64,000 nucleotides of DNA from the NCBI GenBank assembly GCA_003117195.1, contig BDSI01000040.1:186658-250657 (forward strand), read 5' to 3'. The notes below the pieces were generated by a model. That model saw nothing but the letters and a program-made list of their open reading frames with translations. It was not told the origin of the DNA and made no database searches. Below are positions 12,284 through 23,490 of the stretch, in pieces. Position 1 is the stretch's first letter, and each line of letters opens with the position of its first letter. Both the position numbers and the translations under genes were made by a program. The DNA is from Eudorina sp. 2006-703-Eu-15 (taxonomy: Eukaryota > Chlorophyta > Chlorophyceae > Chlamydomonadales > Volvocaceae).

Positions 12284-12422
12284 TCCAGAGGTTCGTGGTT
12301 CGAATTCTGCCCCCCTCCCAGCCAATTGACCTGGCGGGGTTTCCAGGAGAGGCAATCTTTGCGCGCTGGTAACCTGGTGTGTTGGCCGGTATGGCTGCAT
12401 GATCCCCCACGGGTGATGGACC
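12284..12422 (+). mobile_element. Dispersed repeat E, copy 2, with tRNA-like B box (possible SINE)
   Basis: This second copy of repeat E is preceded at about 12296-12306 by GGTTCGAATTC, which fits the internal B-box promoter of tRNA genes (GGTTCGANNCC). A B box followed by a conserved unrelated body is how tRNA-derived SINEs are built. I could not find a convincing A box, and no target-site duplication was resolved, so the SINE reading is tentative. The repeat itself is clear. Confidence 0.45.
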
Positions 12423-12429
12423 GCACCCG

Positions 12430-14218
12430 CGACCGGCGGCGGGACCGCCATTCGAAGCGGCGGCCCGGCCGAGGCGGGCAGCAGGGCCGCGGGCGGGTTC
12501 AACGCCTGGGCGAAACGGCGCTGGGCGGATCACTACTACGACCTCAGCACCGCCCACAGCGATCATCTCGAGGTGCCACTGCTGCTGGAGCCTGTAGCTG
12601 TTGATCTGGCAGCCGTGCCGCGCTCGGAAGAAAACGCTGCGGCGGTGGAGGTTGTGGCGGAGTTAGAGGCGGCGGAGGAGTTCAAGGTAATGGAGGAGCT
12701 GCACGAGAGGCGGAGGCGGAGGCGGCTGCAGGCGGCAACGCCTCCCGGCCCGACCGGAGGCCTCATGAGCGTTCAGGCGAGACAAGCGCGTTTGTGCGCC
12801 TGGCTGAGGCGGAGCGCGGGGTGCTGTCCGGGGCGCCCTTCCTCCGGGGGCTGGTGCGCAGTGGGCCGCCGAGCGTGACAGTGGACGCATCTCTCCCTCA
12901 GTGACAGCCTCCGGCACCGCTCAGAACCGAGCCGCGTGCACCACGAAAGCCACGTCATGGATTACTGGGGACAGCGAGAACTTCAGAGGCAGCAGCAGCA
13001 GCAGCAGCAGCAGCCGCAGCAGCAACAGCGGCGGCGGCAGCGGCGGTGGCGGCGACCTGGAGTCCCCGGCCGTGGCCACTTACCCTTGCGTTCAGCGGGG
13101 CGGCAGCACCTTCATACTGGACTGCCGCACGCTGCTGGTCCCGCAGCACGCCTTCCCCTGCCGCCGGTCCGACATGCTGTGGTGCCTGGCCTGCCAGTCC
13201 GCCGAGCTGCGCGTGGTGCGATGTCCGGAGCTGGTTGTCTTCCACGACCGGCCACCTGCCGACGGTGCTGGCACTGCCTCGGAGGGGGTCCCCGGCGGCG
13301 CGCTGCCCAAAGCACAGGGCTGCCGGGAAGCCATAGGGGCCCGTGCAGCTTGCTCGGAGCCAGCCGCGCCAGAGCCTTCCACCTGCACTCAAGCGGGCGC
13401 GGCGGGCGCGGGTGCAGTTTCCCCCACTGCACCGGCGGTATCAACATCCTCTGCGAACGACGGCACCACGGATGGGGACGGGACCAGCGGCACCGCTGGC
13501 TCTGGTGTGGAGGCAACCCGTACAGCGGCCGGCGGTAATGACCCACGGGTCGGTCCGCAGCCGCTGCCGCCGTCCTGGGACAAGCTGGCTCGCGACTCGG
13601 TACAGAGCGCTGCCGGACCTGCAGAACGGCCGTGAGCCTTTCACTGCCGGACCACTGACAGGAACGGAGGAGGAGGCGCAGCGCAGTCAGCAGCAGCAGG
13701 GGCTGCTGCTGGAGCTCTTCCAGTCGCACCCGTGGCGAAGGGCCGTACAGGTCCTGCGCTCCGTGACAAGGGCGATGGGGCTGGTCGGGATCCTTCGGGG
13801 CCTTATCGACAGCGTGGCTTTCAAAGAGGCGCGGCGGCACGCGGGCGGTGCTGCCGGTGGGGCGGAGCGCGGCGCTGCTGGGGCCGGTGGGGCTGCTGCT
13901 GGGGCCGCGGCGTTAGCGTCTCTGGAGGCCAGCTGCGCTGAGCTGCAGCAACTGTACTTCCCCCCCTGCCTGGACCGCCTGATGGGTCAGCATCTGGTGC
14001 GGGACGACCGCCGGGATGAGGGCGTCGTGCGCAGCGTCCTGCAGCAGGTGACTCGGGCCACACAGGGACAGTGGGACTCGATCCTAGATGTTTCGTCCCT
14101 GCTTGATGCTAGCTGGATGTTTCATGTTAGTATGGCAATGGCCGCTTATGGCTGTGAGCTCGTTGCGTCGAATGGCGTCCTGGTCCCAACAACTTTCCGT
14201 ACATTCACCTCCACCTAA
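12430..14218 (+). pseudogene. Frame-disrupted coding stretch, unrecognised family
   Basis: Protein-like segments follow one another on the plus strand but in different frames. They include one around 12500-12690 with RWADHYYDLSTAHSDHLEVP; one around 12767-12900 with FVRLAEAERGVLSGAPFLRG; one around 12903-13020 with HHESHVMDYWGQRELQ running into polyglutamine; one at 13080-13610 with GGSTFILDC and RRSDMLWCL; and one at about 13600-14218 with RALPDLQNGREPF, a long helix and alanine-rich repeats. The frames run 0, 2, 0, 1, 2, and no GT..AG pair I tried restores them. The GGSTF...RRSDMLW...VVFHDRP pattern is reminiscent of nucleotide-sugar glycosyltransferases, but that is only an impression. Either a decayed gene or a region with several indel errors in (CAG)/(CGG) runs. 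Confidence 0.5.
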
Positions 14219-14339
14219 TGCCCTAATGCCGTCACGTGCGTGCTCCGGACATTTACGGCCTCGGACATGGTATTGCAGGTCGAAACCGCCCGGAGTGTCG
14301 TCAAACGGCCGTGTGCCAACGCCGCCAGCAGCCCCACGG

Positions 14340-14432
14340 CAGTCAGGACGGCCGCCGTTGATAGCAGTCAGGACGGCCGTCGATAGCAGTCAGGACGGCC
14401 GTCGATAGCAGTCAGGACGGCCGCCGTCGATA
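14340..14432. repeat. 22-bp tandem repeat GATAGCAGTCAGGACGGCCG
   Basis: About four copies of a unit reading GATAGCAGTCAGGACGGCCG plus TC, with one unit expanded by GCC. It lies just after the disrupted coding stretch. Confidence 0.9.
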
Positions 14433-14919
14433 ACGATAGCCACCCTAGGCTCCCCCGGTGGTGCGGGCATACAGGGCCGAATACGCCACCCCTCAGTTCC
14501 CCACCCCTTAATACACGCCAGGCTCCGACCGGCGTAAATTCATTAGTATTATTATTCAAGCGCCCCAGTCCAGTCATCCGGCCTCCGAGAAACACACGTA
14601 CACACAAGCCGTACAGGTGCTCGTCGTGGGCGGCGCGCGACTCGCTGCCTGTCACCATCACCCTCGCCAACATCATCATCCGTCGAGCCTTCCCGGAAGA
14701 GTACGAGGAACGGCAGCGGCGGGAGCCGCCGGCGCCGCCACTGCTGCCATGCCGCGCGCCGCCGGCGGCGGGAACACTGCCGGCGCATACACACAATGGC
14801 GTCGCGACGGACGCAGCGGCGGCGGCGCCAGCGGCCGCAGCCACCACCACTACGCCACCAGTACGCCACCACTGACGCTGCCCCTGCTTGTGTTACCCAT
14901 TATTATTAGGGATTATTAC

Positions 14920-14965
14920 TAGGGATGTTACAGCGGACCCCGCGGGTCATCGGTGACAGCCAACG
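14920..14965 (+). repeat. Dispersed repeat D, copy 2
   Basis: GTTACAGCGGACCCCGCGGG followed by TCATCGGTGACAGCC matches copy 1 at 10427-10470 and copy 3 near 34023-34075. The upstream ATTATTATTAGGGATTATT tract resembles a degenerate AT tail. Confidence 0.65.
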
Positions 14966-17100
14966 GCGACAGCCCATGTTGATGCCCGGGGGGGGGGAGT
15001 CGATGGCGCTCAACGTCTCCACCCAGCCGCGCCACCGGTTGATGGCCCGGCGGGTGATGGAAGGCAGTCGGCGGAGGCTGGGCAGGGCGCAGGTCAGTGA
15101 GGGAGGGTGCGGTGGGGAGAGGAGGGGGAGGGTTACAGCAAGGAAAGCCCGGTAATGTGGGGTGGGTGGGCGAGGGGGCACTTGGTGGGCTTGCAGAGAC
15201 TGGTTGGTGGGCTTGGCATTATCAGCAGGTTCGTTGCGGCGGGGTCGTGGGATTCAGAAATAAAGTGGAGGCGCGGCCACTTCGCAGCGTCAATATATTC
15301 CTTCTCACCATACGCCCTCAGCCTGCGAACCCAGCCAGCATCGAGTACTGCCCTCGCAGCCCTCCGGACGCACCCACGGTTGATGCCGAGCGTTTCTCTG
15401 GTGCGACGCAGTAAGGCAGCGTCCGCGGATAGGGGATCCAGGCGCGCCTGGAGTATAGTCATTACAACACATGGGCACTCCAGGCGCGCCTGGGCCCGCC
15501 CGGGCGCGCCTAGAGCCCTTGTCGACGGATTCCGTCCTCGCTCGGGAATCATGATTCACGCGGCAGTACGTAACGATGTGGAGGCACAGCTTGTGTGTTA
15601 GCAAGGAGAAAAGGTGAGCCGCGAACAAGCAGAACCGTGTCCAGCAATGCAACCGACGACTGAGACCGAGACCAGAGTTACCAATATGCCAGGGCGAAGT
15701 ATGTCGACCATAAGTAGTCCCAAGGTGGTGTAGCCCGTGATGCTGTAGCGCCCCGTATCGTTGTCGAGCGCCGGTGGGCGCCGTGACGCCAGCAGAAGTA
15801 GCGGTGATGCGGTGATGCAGACTGCGAACCCGGCCCAACCCGGAAAGGACAGATACGTTACCGACCTGTGGGGGTAGACGGAGTAGCCGCGCCGCGAGCG
15901 ATGTCCAGGGCCATGGCGATGCAGGGAGGGAAGCCGAGGAACGGAGTGAGCGAGGGTGGCAACGATTGCATGGAATGACAAAAGGAAACATAAAAAAGAA
16001 GGCAGTATGCGAGGGGGGGAGGGGGCCATTCCGACGGGGAGTGCAGGGAGGGGCCGTCCTCGACGAGTTGTCGCAAGGGCCGCAACCGACGACGCGATTT
16101 CAAGTTTTCAACCCTTCTAATTCAACGCCCGCCAGGAAGCTGATGTCCCGTGGGTCGGTGTTGAGGCGGTACCTGGGGGAGAGGAGACCACCAAAGGGGG
16201 GTGGCGGAGGTGGGTAAGGTGGCCAGGGCGCGGTTGCGACTAGAGCTCTCTGGACCCCTCCCCCAACCCCTCTGGATGGATCACGACCCTGGACCCCTCC
16301 CACCAATGCCCCGGCCCAGGCCTGGCGGTGGGTGGGTGGGTAGGGTGGGTAGGCGGGTGGGTAGGGTGGGTAGGCGGGTGGGTAGGGTGGGTAGGCGGGT
16401 GGGTAGGGTGGGTAGGCGGGTGGGTAGGGGCGCGGAGCCGAACCCATGCGGATGGATGTCCCGAACGGCCCACCGCTCGGCTCAGCTGTGGCGGCCCCCT
16501 GCCAGCACCCCCAACAGCCTGCTAACCTCAGCCACCCACCTCAGCCACCTCCCGGTACCACCGGCGCCCACCCACGATCGCGCACCTGCGCCGCCAGCAT
16601 CCTGCCGCTGCCGTACAGGTACATCGGCAGCAGCGCCAGCTACGTCAACGCCGGGCCCACCGCCGCCGCCGCCGCCAGCACCTCGGCCCAGTTGGCCGTC
16701 AGCTGCACCACACCGGCCCTGACGCCTCCGCCGCCTCCGCCGGAGAAGCAGCCGTACATGACGCCCCGCCCTGTCGTACTACCACGGACGGCAGCAATTG
16801 CAGCATCTGCAGGGGACATGGCGCCGCCAACAACAGGTCGAGTCCGGCGGCGGCGGCGGAGGCCGCGGCAGCGGAGGCAGGCAGCGGATGGGGAGGGGAT
16901 GGGGAGGGGATGGGGAGGGGATGGGGAGGGGAGGGGGAGGGGAGGGGGAGGAGATGGGGAGGGGACCCTCAACTTCTTGCGCACCCCGGCCCGGCCCCTG
17001 GTCCAGCTTGCCGGTGCGTTCCCTCTTCCGCATCCACACAACCCAGCCATACCGCTCCGTCTCGTCCCTCCCGCCCTGGCGCCTGCCCATCCCATCCCAT
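14966..17100. other. Mostly repeats; possible minus-strand exon remnants
   Basis: Minus-strand frames here contain segments that read like protein but could not be chained: about 15003-15090 (SLRRLPSITRRAINRWRGW), about 15270-15400 (LRAYGEKEYIDAAKWPRLHF), about 16110-16170 and about 16586-16700 (LALLPMYLYGSGRMLAAQ followed by a good GTGCGC donor). They may be downstream exons of the F-box-like fragment at 17101-17634, but an in-frame TAG and missing splice sites argue for a degraded locus. The rest is G-rich low-complexity DNA. Confidence 0.3.
16328..16432. repeat. 22-bp G-rich tandem repeat
   Basis: The unit GGGTGGGTAGGGTGGGTAGG plus CG is repeated nearly five times almost perfectly. The plus strand carries regularly spaced GGG runs and could fold into G-quadruplexes. 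Confidence 0.95.
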
Positions 17101-17634
17101 CTAATCCCCTCCCCATCCACTTCGGCTCGCCGGGGTTTGCAAGGAGTGGGCCCCGCTCTCCCTTTCGCAGGTGCAGCGAGTGCTGCCAGTAGCAACAGCA
17201 GCGGCAGCGGTGGCTCGCGGGTCCGGCAGCGGCACCAGGGCCGGAGTGTGGCGGACCCCGCTGCCGTAACCCCGGCCCCCCTGGAGCATGAGGGGCAGAA
17301 GGCTCTCCACGTAGCAGGGCATCGCGGCGCCCAGCGCCAGCCGCCCCAACAAAGCCGTGTACTGTGCCGTACCACGGCCCGCGAGCCGCAGCCTCCCCCG
17401 GTCCCGCCGCGGCAGCTGCCCCCAGATGTGGCTGGCCACCAGGTCCGCCGGGAGGAGCTCCAGGAAGCCAGGGAGGGCACGTGGCGGGGATTCGGACGTC
17501 GGTCCGAGAGGGTCGGCCAGGTCGGCCTGATGCGGGGGGTAGCTCACGGCGCTTGGAGGCCCGGTCGGGTCCGCCCGGTCGGGTCCGCCCGGTCGGCGGG
17601 GCCATCTCCGCCGCAGATGTGCATGTTGGCACAA
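17101..17634 (-). CDS. Possible F-box-like protein fragment
   Basis: On the minus strand a frame running down from about 17634 contains LPGFLELLPADLVASHIWGQ followed by LPRRDRGRLRLAGR. That is the pattern of an F-box (leucine/proline start, hydrophobic helix, basic RLRLA end), then a hydrophobic stretch LGRLALGAAMPCYVESLLPL. F-box proteins are substrate receptors of SCF ubiquitin ligases. No confident start or splice donor was found and the upstream part is low-complexity proline/arginine sequence. The plus strand is also open here. This is either a diverged F-box gene whose other exons lie at 15.0-16.8 kb, or a relic. Confidence 0.3.
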   Translation of the reverse strand: MCQHAHLRRRWPRRPGGPDRADPTGPPSAVSYPPHQADLADPLGPTSESPPRALPGFLELLPADLVASHIWGQLPRRDRGRLRLAGRGTAQYTALLGRLALGAAMPCYVESLLPLMLQGGRGYGSGVRHTPALVPLPDPRATAAAAVATGSTRCTCERESGAHSLQTPASRSGWGGD

Positions 17635-18023
17635 AGAGCGGGGAAGTGGGCGGAGACCACTTGCGGCCTCGCCAAGCTTAAATGCTCCATGTATACTAGG
17701 TGGCGGTGAACATCGGCTGGGTGCGAAACCTCAGTCGCGGTGCAGCGTGCTACAGGTACCGCTGCAACTAAAGCAGGCTATTAAGGGCCGAAAGCGATTT
17801 ACGCGGGGTGTCATGGTAATTTCAAAACGCAAGAGTATTATGCTGAAGTCCTCTCTTGCAGCGATGATAGCTGGTTTGGCCTTGGCGGTTCCACCAAAAA
17901 GACCGTTTGGTCGAGTACGTCAACGACCGGACCAAGAAATGGAAAGTCAAGTTACACTCAAAGGTACCACAGCATTTGCCATAATTTCTGCCCAGAAGTT
18001 CTGCGTTCAGAAAGAGGCGACCG

Positions 18024-21000
18024 ATGGCGAGCAGTAAGCCCAGTTGCAGCTCGCAGCCGGATGGCACAGATCAGCCGCACGGCTCCGTGCCTTGGGGCAT
18101 TGTCCTTGACAATGTGTGGGCGCATCTGCGGCCATCTGATCGAGCCTCTATTGTGGGGACGTGCAAGGAGGCATGCACCGTTGTTCGGCAACGACTACAA
18201 ACGGCCGTGTCCCTCTACATCTCCAGGGCGCTTGCCAATCATTTCATGGTGATAGGAAGGGATCCCCTCAAGGTGGGCAGCCATGCAGCGGGCGGCGGAG
18301 GGCATTCGTGAAACCACTCAATTTCGTCAGGCAGGCGCTCTGCCCCTCCCAGAAGTCGTGTAACGCATGAGATGGCGATTTCAGTAACGATTGCCGTTGT
18401 GGATCGGAAGGCTCCTCGTTATTGTTCGGCCATGGCGCTGCTGTGCCTGTGCCTATGGCGGCCCTGGCTGTGTGGCCGCCCTGTCGCCCAACGTCCTCCG
18501 CTGCGCTGCACCTTCCTCCTTCCTCCCCCCATTTTGTGATGCGGACCTCCCTTCACCCCTCTGCTGTTCCACCGCCGCATGGCTGCTTCACACCCCGGCC
18601 ATGAGACCGCATTGCAGCGCCGGGTGGGGGGGGGGAGACGGACGGACGGACGGACCGACGGACGGCGGTGTGTGACCCCACCCCCGGGGCCTTACCCCAC
18701 CCCTTCCCCGCCCCCCTGCCCCTGCCCCCCCTGCCCCTGCCCCCCCCCCCCAGATCCGCTTCCCCTTTGCCAACCGGCTGTCCTTCCGATTCGACCGCGA
18801 GGTGATGGAGGAGGAGGACGGAGCGCCCGCCAGCGCTGACGACCGGGGCCGGGTGGCGGGGAACGTGCTGGCGGCCATGGGGCGGCACGAGGGCATCAAG
18901 ACGTGTCGCCTGGACTGTGAGCCTTGTGGCGGGCGAGAGGAGGGGAAGGCGGGAAGGGGGGAAGGGAAAGGCGGGGAGGGGGGAAGGGAAAGGCGGGGAA
19001 GGGGAAGGCGGGGAAGGGGAAGGCGGGGAAGGGGAAGGCGGGGAAGGGGAAGGCGGGGAAGGGAAGGGAAGGGATCCGCGGGCAAGGAGGGGAAGCAGGG
19101 AGGGGATTTCGGGGGCAGCTCTCACCCCGGCGATCCATTACGGCCCCGGTGTGGACACCGTGCGCCAGCGGCCACCCGGACCTCGCGTCGCAACTCATGT
19201 GCGGCCATTTATCGGGGCTGGGGAGATTGCAAGTCCAGCCTCCCAGCCCCGACCACACCCGTACACAGCCCCACCCTCGCCCACCCCCGCCGCGCCCTAC
19301 CCCGCCCCCCTTCCTCCCCCCTTCCTCCCCCTTCCTCCCCCCTTCCCCTTCCCGACGCCACCAGACTGGGAGTACCTGCCCCAGAGCTCCGTGTACCACT
19401 TGCTGGCCTGCCTGCCCTCCCTGGAGTCCCTGGAGCTGTACCAGGCCTACCGCCTGGACCTGGATGCGCTGCTGGTGCCTGGGATCACCGCCCTCACCTC
19501 GCTCATGGTGCGGGGGGCGCCGGGGCTGGGTGGGCGTTGGGGGCGGGGCTGGGGGAACTAAAAAGCAGCCTGGGTGGGGGTGGGGGTGGGGGTGAGGGTG
19601 GTGAGAGGGGTGAATCCAAAAAACAGCAAAAACAAAAACAGCCTTGATACATGCAGCCCGGGGGGGGAGGTTAGGTTGTTGTGTTGGCTTGGTGCTCTTT
19701 TGCGGTTTGCGGTTCTGCTGTCTTCATTGACATAACAGGGTAAGTGAAAACTGCCTTGACACACCCAGCCCGCGAGGCGGGGACTGGTGGGTGGGTGGGT
19801 GGGTTGAAAGGACAAGATTGTTTGGATGGGTTGCTGGCTGGCTGGCTGGCTGGGTGACTGGGTGGGGTAGGCGTGGGTGGCAGGGTGGGGCTCGGCGAAA
19901 GGGTGGAAGACAAAGCAGCATAAGGGCCGAGGGGCACGGAAGGAGGGGTGGTGGGAAACGCAGGATGGGCACGTGAAAATCAAACCAAACCACTTGCTTG
20001 TTCACGCCTTGAGCGCCCCTGGTTAGTTAGTGGGGCCCCCTGTCCTGATCCGATCTCCCCTCTAAACCCTGACCTCCGCCTCCCACCTCCCCCCCTCCCC
20101 CCTCTACGCCTCCCCCCTCTCGCCTCCCCCGCTCCCCGCCTCACCCCTCCCGCCTCCTCGCCAGGCCAACGCCGACCACATCTTGATGGCCCCCGACATG
20201 CTCAGGTCGGCGCCCGTGCTCACCCAGCTGCGGGAGCTGCGACTGAGCCAGCTGCAGGTACGGCGGTAGGGGCTGGGGGGGGGGCGGAGAAGAGGGGGTA
20301 ACGGGAAATCGGTAGACACATTGATTGCAGCTGAGCTGCTGCGATTGGGGGGGAGAGGAGAGCGGGGTGCGGGATGAGAAGTGTGGGGTTCACGAAGTGG
20401 GGATCGCGGGCGCTGCGCGATGGACTGACGAAATGGCATGCAGACAGGGGGGCAGGCCGGCCAGGAACCCCCGCATGGTCGGGTTTTGATCGGCTAGGGT
20501 TCGGACCCCTGCCAGGGCGCCGCCCCCTGGCGCTTCCGACCTCCAGCCCTGGCGCTCCTCCATCCCGCCCCGTCCTGCCCCCCCCGCCCCCCCTCCTTCC
20601 CCTCCTCTCCCCCCCCCCCCGCCCATCAGGTCAACGACCAGCCGGCTGACACCATGCTGTGTCAGGCGCTGGGGGCGCTGACGGGCCTCACCCACCTGGA
20701 GCTGGTGACCATAAGGTGAGCTGGGGGGAGCGGAGGGGGGAGGGGGGGGAGGGCGGAAGAGGGGGAGGGGGAGGGGAGGGGAGGGGGAGGGGAGGGGGGA
20801 GGGCGGAAGAGGGGGAGGGGGAGGGGTAAGGGGGAAGGGAGGGGGAGAGGTAAGGGGGAGCGGAGGGGGGAGGGGGAGCGGAGGGGTGAGGGCGGGGGGT
20901 AAAGAGGGGGCTGGCGAGGAGTTGAGGGTTCAGGGGACAAAGGAAGGACACCCACGAGGATAAGGGGGCGGCTTTGCTCAATGCGTGGGGCGTTGGGAAG

Positions 21001-23490
21001 CAGACCGGGGGGACGGGCTCTGAGGCGCAGCCGCCCTTCCCCTCCGCCCCGCGTCCCCATCCCCGCCCCGTCCCCGCCCCATCCCATCCCATCTACCCTC
21101 CCCATCCCATCCCATCTACCCTTCCCATTCCCCTTCCCATCCCCTCCCCCCTCCCCGCGCAGCACCGCCACCCGGCCCGGCATTGTGGCTCTCAAGGGCA
21201 TCCACAACGAGACGCTGCGGCCGCACCCCCTCGCCCGCCTGCCCGCCTCGCTGGGCGCCCTGACCCGGCTGCGGGTGCTGGTGGTCAGCGACCAGCACCT
21301 GGAGAAGCGGACCGCCAACGCCATCCTGGGCGCCCTCACGTCCCTCGGGGAGCTGGAGGAGCTGGTCATGCCGGAGGCGCGGGTGGGTTTGGGGGGGGGG
21401 GTGAAAAGAGAAACAGCCTAGGTGAGGGGGTGGGCGGGTGGGCGGAGGGGGGGGGCGCGCCCGCGCGCTGGGTCGGTGGCGGAGGGGGGGGAGCCCCGGG
21501 GGGCGCTGGGGCATGGCGCTAGGGTTTGCCGTCCGCGTGTAACTCCCCCTGGACCGCGAGCTGAGAGCTGGGGTACTGTCGGATGTACGATGTGCATGGA
21601 TCTAGAAGGCGGTGCCGTATCCTCTCACCCTAACCCCCAACCCGCCTGGGGGGCCCCCGTGCGCGTCGCCGGTCTCCTGGATCTCACGACCTCCTTGGCC
21701 ACTGACGTACGGCCGCCGACTTGACTGCCACTTGACTGCCCCTCCGGCGGGATCCTGGATCCATCCTCGGCCTGCTGCTGCGATCCAGACGCGAGAGGAG
21801 GGGTGGCTGGCGCTGCAGCAGCTGACGACGCTCACCCGGGTGCACCTCTACAGCATCGAGCTCAAGGGCCAGGTGCGGGGCTCGGCGGAGTCGCTAGGGT
21901 TTTATGGGGGACTGGGGCAATCAGGAGGACGGTGGTGGAGGTGATGATGGTGGTGGTATCGGCGTGGATGGCTGGGGCGGCCCTCTAGCGGGGGGGGCCT
22001 GGCGGCCTCAGCTCAGGTCCGGGTGGCACGGGACGGGTGAGCCCCCGCCCTCGCCCCCGAAAACCCCGCCCCCGCCCCCGCTCCCGTACGACACAAGGTT
22101 ACCCGGTAAGTATCTCAGATCCTCAGTGCCTGAGATGGTTGGAGGCGGGTTCTTCCTCTGAACACCCCCGTGCCCCCTCCTCCTCCTCCCCCCTCCTCCT
22201 CTCCCCCCCCCGCCCCCGCAGACCCGCCAGAAGGCCCCCGGCTCCATCAGCTGGTGGCGACGTCTCCGCCTGGAGGACACCTGCCTGCCCGAGCTGGCCG
22301 CCTTCATGCCCCTGCCCGGCCTCACCTCCTTCATCGGCACCCTCTACATGCACTACGGCGACGGCCCCGTTACAGCCAAGTACTTTGCGGGCATGGACCG
22401 CGTGCTGGCGACCCTCGGGTCGGCGGAGGAGGTGCGGCTGTGGCTGGAGATCGACTGCGACATCTGGGCGGGGCTGGCCCGCATCCTGGGGCAGCTGCCC
22501 GGCCTGGCGGAGGTGGTGGTGCGCGCCCGCCACCCGCACCCGCTGGCGGCGGGCGACCTGGCGGCGCTGGCGGGCGCCGCGACGCGGCTGCAGTACCTGG
22601 ATCTGAACAACGCGATGATCGACGACGAGGGGCTGAGGCCGCTGGGCGAGCTGCCGCAGCTGTGCAAGGTGCGGGGTATTGGGGGTCGTGCGAGCGGCGC
22701 CCCTGGCTGCCCCGCGGGAGGAGGGAGTCGCGGCCGCGAAGGAGTATGCGGGCGTGCGCGTATTCTCAGAGAGGTAACCCGCCTGACCCAACTGAGTTGC
22801 ACATGTGTGTACCTGCCTGTGTGCGTGGTCGTAGGCAGGCCGGCAGGCAGAGCAGGGGTGCGTGATAGAGATAACTGTCTGTGTGGGGGGGGGGGGCGCA
22901 AGGGGGCGGCCGCCACCCGTCCGCCATCTCTCACCCGTCCGCCACCCGTCCGCCCCCGGGGCCCCCATCCGTTGCCGACCCGCCGCACGGCACGTTCCCC
23001 TCCGCAGCTGTGCCTGGGCCTGGCGCAGCGGCCCGGGGGCCAGGCGGGCCACACGCCCGAGGCCGTCCAGTGGCTGGCGCAGGTGATGGCGGCGCGGCGG
23101 CGGCCGTCGCTGCTGGTGGCGCCGCACCTGCACGACTGCGAGATGGAGGAGCTGGAGGAGTGGCAGGCGGAGGACCCGGTGAACCGCGGGTCGGTCACTG
23201 TCGCGGAGGCCCTGCCCGACCTGGAGCTGCCGCTGCCGGGCGACTCGGCGGCCTCCGCGGGACCGTTCTTCCGCGGCGGTCCGGGCGGGGGGCAGCGGGG
23301 GGGCGGCGGCGGGGAGGAGGAGGGGGGCAGCGGCAGTGGCAGGTACGGGCCGACCGGGGGGTCAGCGCTCAGCGGGCCGGGTGGCGGCAGTAGCTCCGGC
23401 GGTGTGCGCTACAGCCTGGTCGACCCGGACGATCCGCTGGTGTCGCTGAGCAACAACGTCAACGACTTTTTCCGCCGGGTGGACTTGTGA
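18024..23490 (+). CDS. F-box-like leucine-rich-repeat protein, 9 exons, 655 aa
   Basis: Exons are 18024-18272, 18754-18916, 19365-19507, 20165-20257, 20630-20715, 21163-21382, 21789-21872, 22222-22668 and 23008-23490. All junctions are GT..AG and the total of 1968 nt closes in frame to TGA. Residues about 20-60 (WGIVLDNVWAHLRPSDRASI then VGTCKEA) look like an F-box. After that come LRR-type helices and strands: LLACLPSLESLELYQAY, LTQLRELRLSQLQ, LGALTGLTHLELVTI, LGALTRLRVLVVSDQHL, LTSLGELEELVMPEA and ATRLQYLDLNNAMIDDEGL. The last about 110 residues are Gly/Ser-rich and end with an acidic/hydrophobic tail (SLSNNVNDFFRRVDL). The likely role is substrate recognition in an SCF-type ubiquitin ligase, by analogy with F-box/LRR proteins; the substrate is unknown. 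Start chosen at the only ATG giving the F-box-like N terminus. Introns carry dispersed elements A and B. Confidence 0.85.
18920..19075. repeat. Purine-rich 12-bp tandem repeat in F-box-like/LRR intron 2
   Basis: Repeats of GAAGGCGGGGAAGG with minor variants follow the donor at 18917 directly. On the coding strand the intron therefore begins with a long G/A-only tract. Confidence 0.85.
19694..19737 (-). repeat. Copy of intron-dispersed element B (F-box-like/LRR intron 3)
   Basis: TGCTGTCTTCATTGACAT matches the reverse complement of the core TTTGTCAATAAAGACAGCGA found in IPMS and pyruvate carboxylase introns. A second local repeat (CTGCCTTGACACACCCAGCC-like) occurs at about 19635 and 19755. 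Confidence 0.5.
20303..20345 (+). repeat. Copy of intron-dispersed element A (F-box-like/LRR intron 4)
   Basis: GGGAAATCGGTAGACA followed about 15 bp later by GCTGAGCTGCTGCGAT parallels the copies at 51461 and 59922, where the core is followed by CTGCGCTGCTGCCAGAGC. Conservation of both blocks and their order supports common descent. Confidence 0.65.

Larger units (their letters stand above)
10788..12430. other. Intergenic, repeat-bearing; no gene seen
   Basis: Downstream of UAH there is a TGTAA at about 11302, the usual poly(A) signal of volvocine algae and plausible for UAH although about 515 bp past its stop. An AT run lies at about 11305-11335. Two copies of dispersed repeat E lie here. 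Minus-strand open frames here show no domain and are judged to be GC-driven shadows. Confidence 0.5.

Noticed and set aside
12296..12306. Complete tRNA gene
   Set aside because: Only a B-box-like 11-mer is present; no cloverleaf or A box could be formed around it.
11406..12566. A 386-codon minus-strand open frame
   Set aside because: It runs through both dispersed repeat E sequence and coding-looking plus-strand sequence, has no domain, and fits the GC-driven openness seen throughout.
16640..17632. A 330-codon minus-strand open frame
   Set aside because: It overlaps the F-box-like reading in another frame and is itself Gly/Pro/Arg-rich low complexity without any motif.
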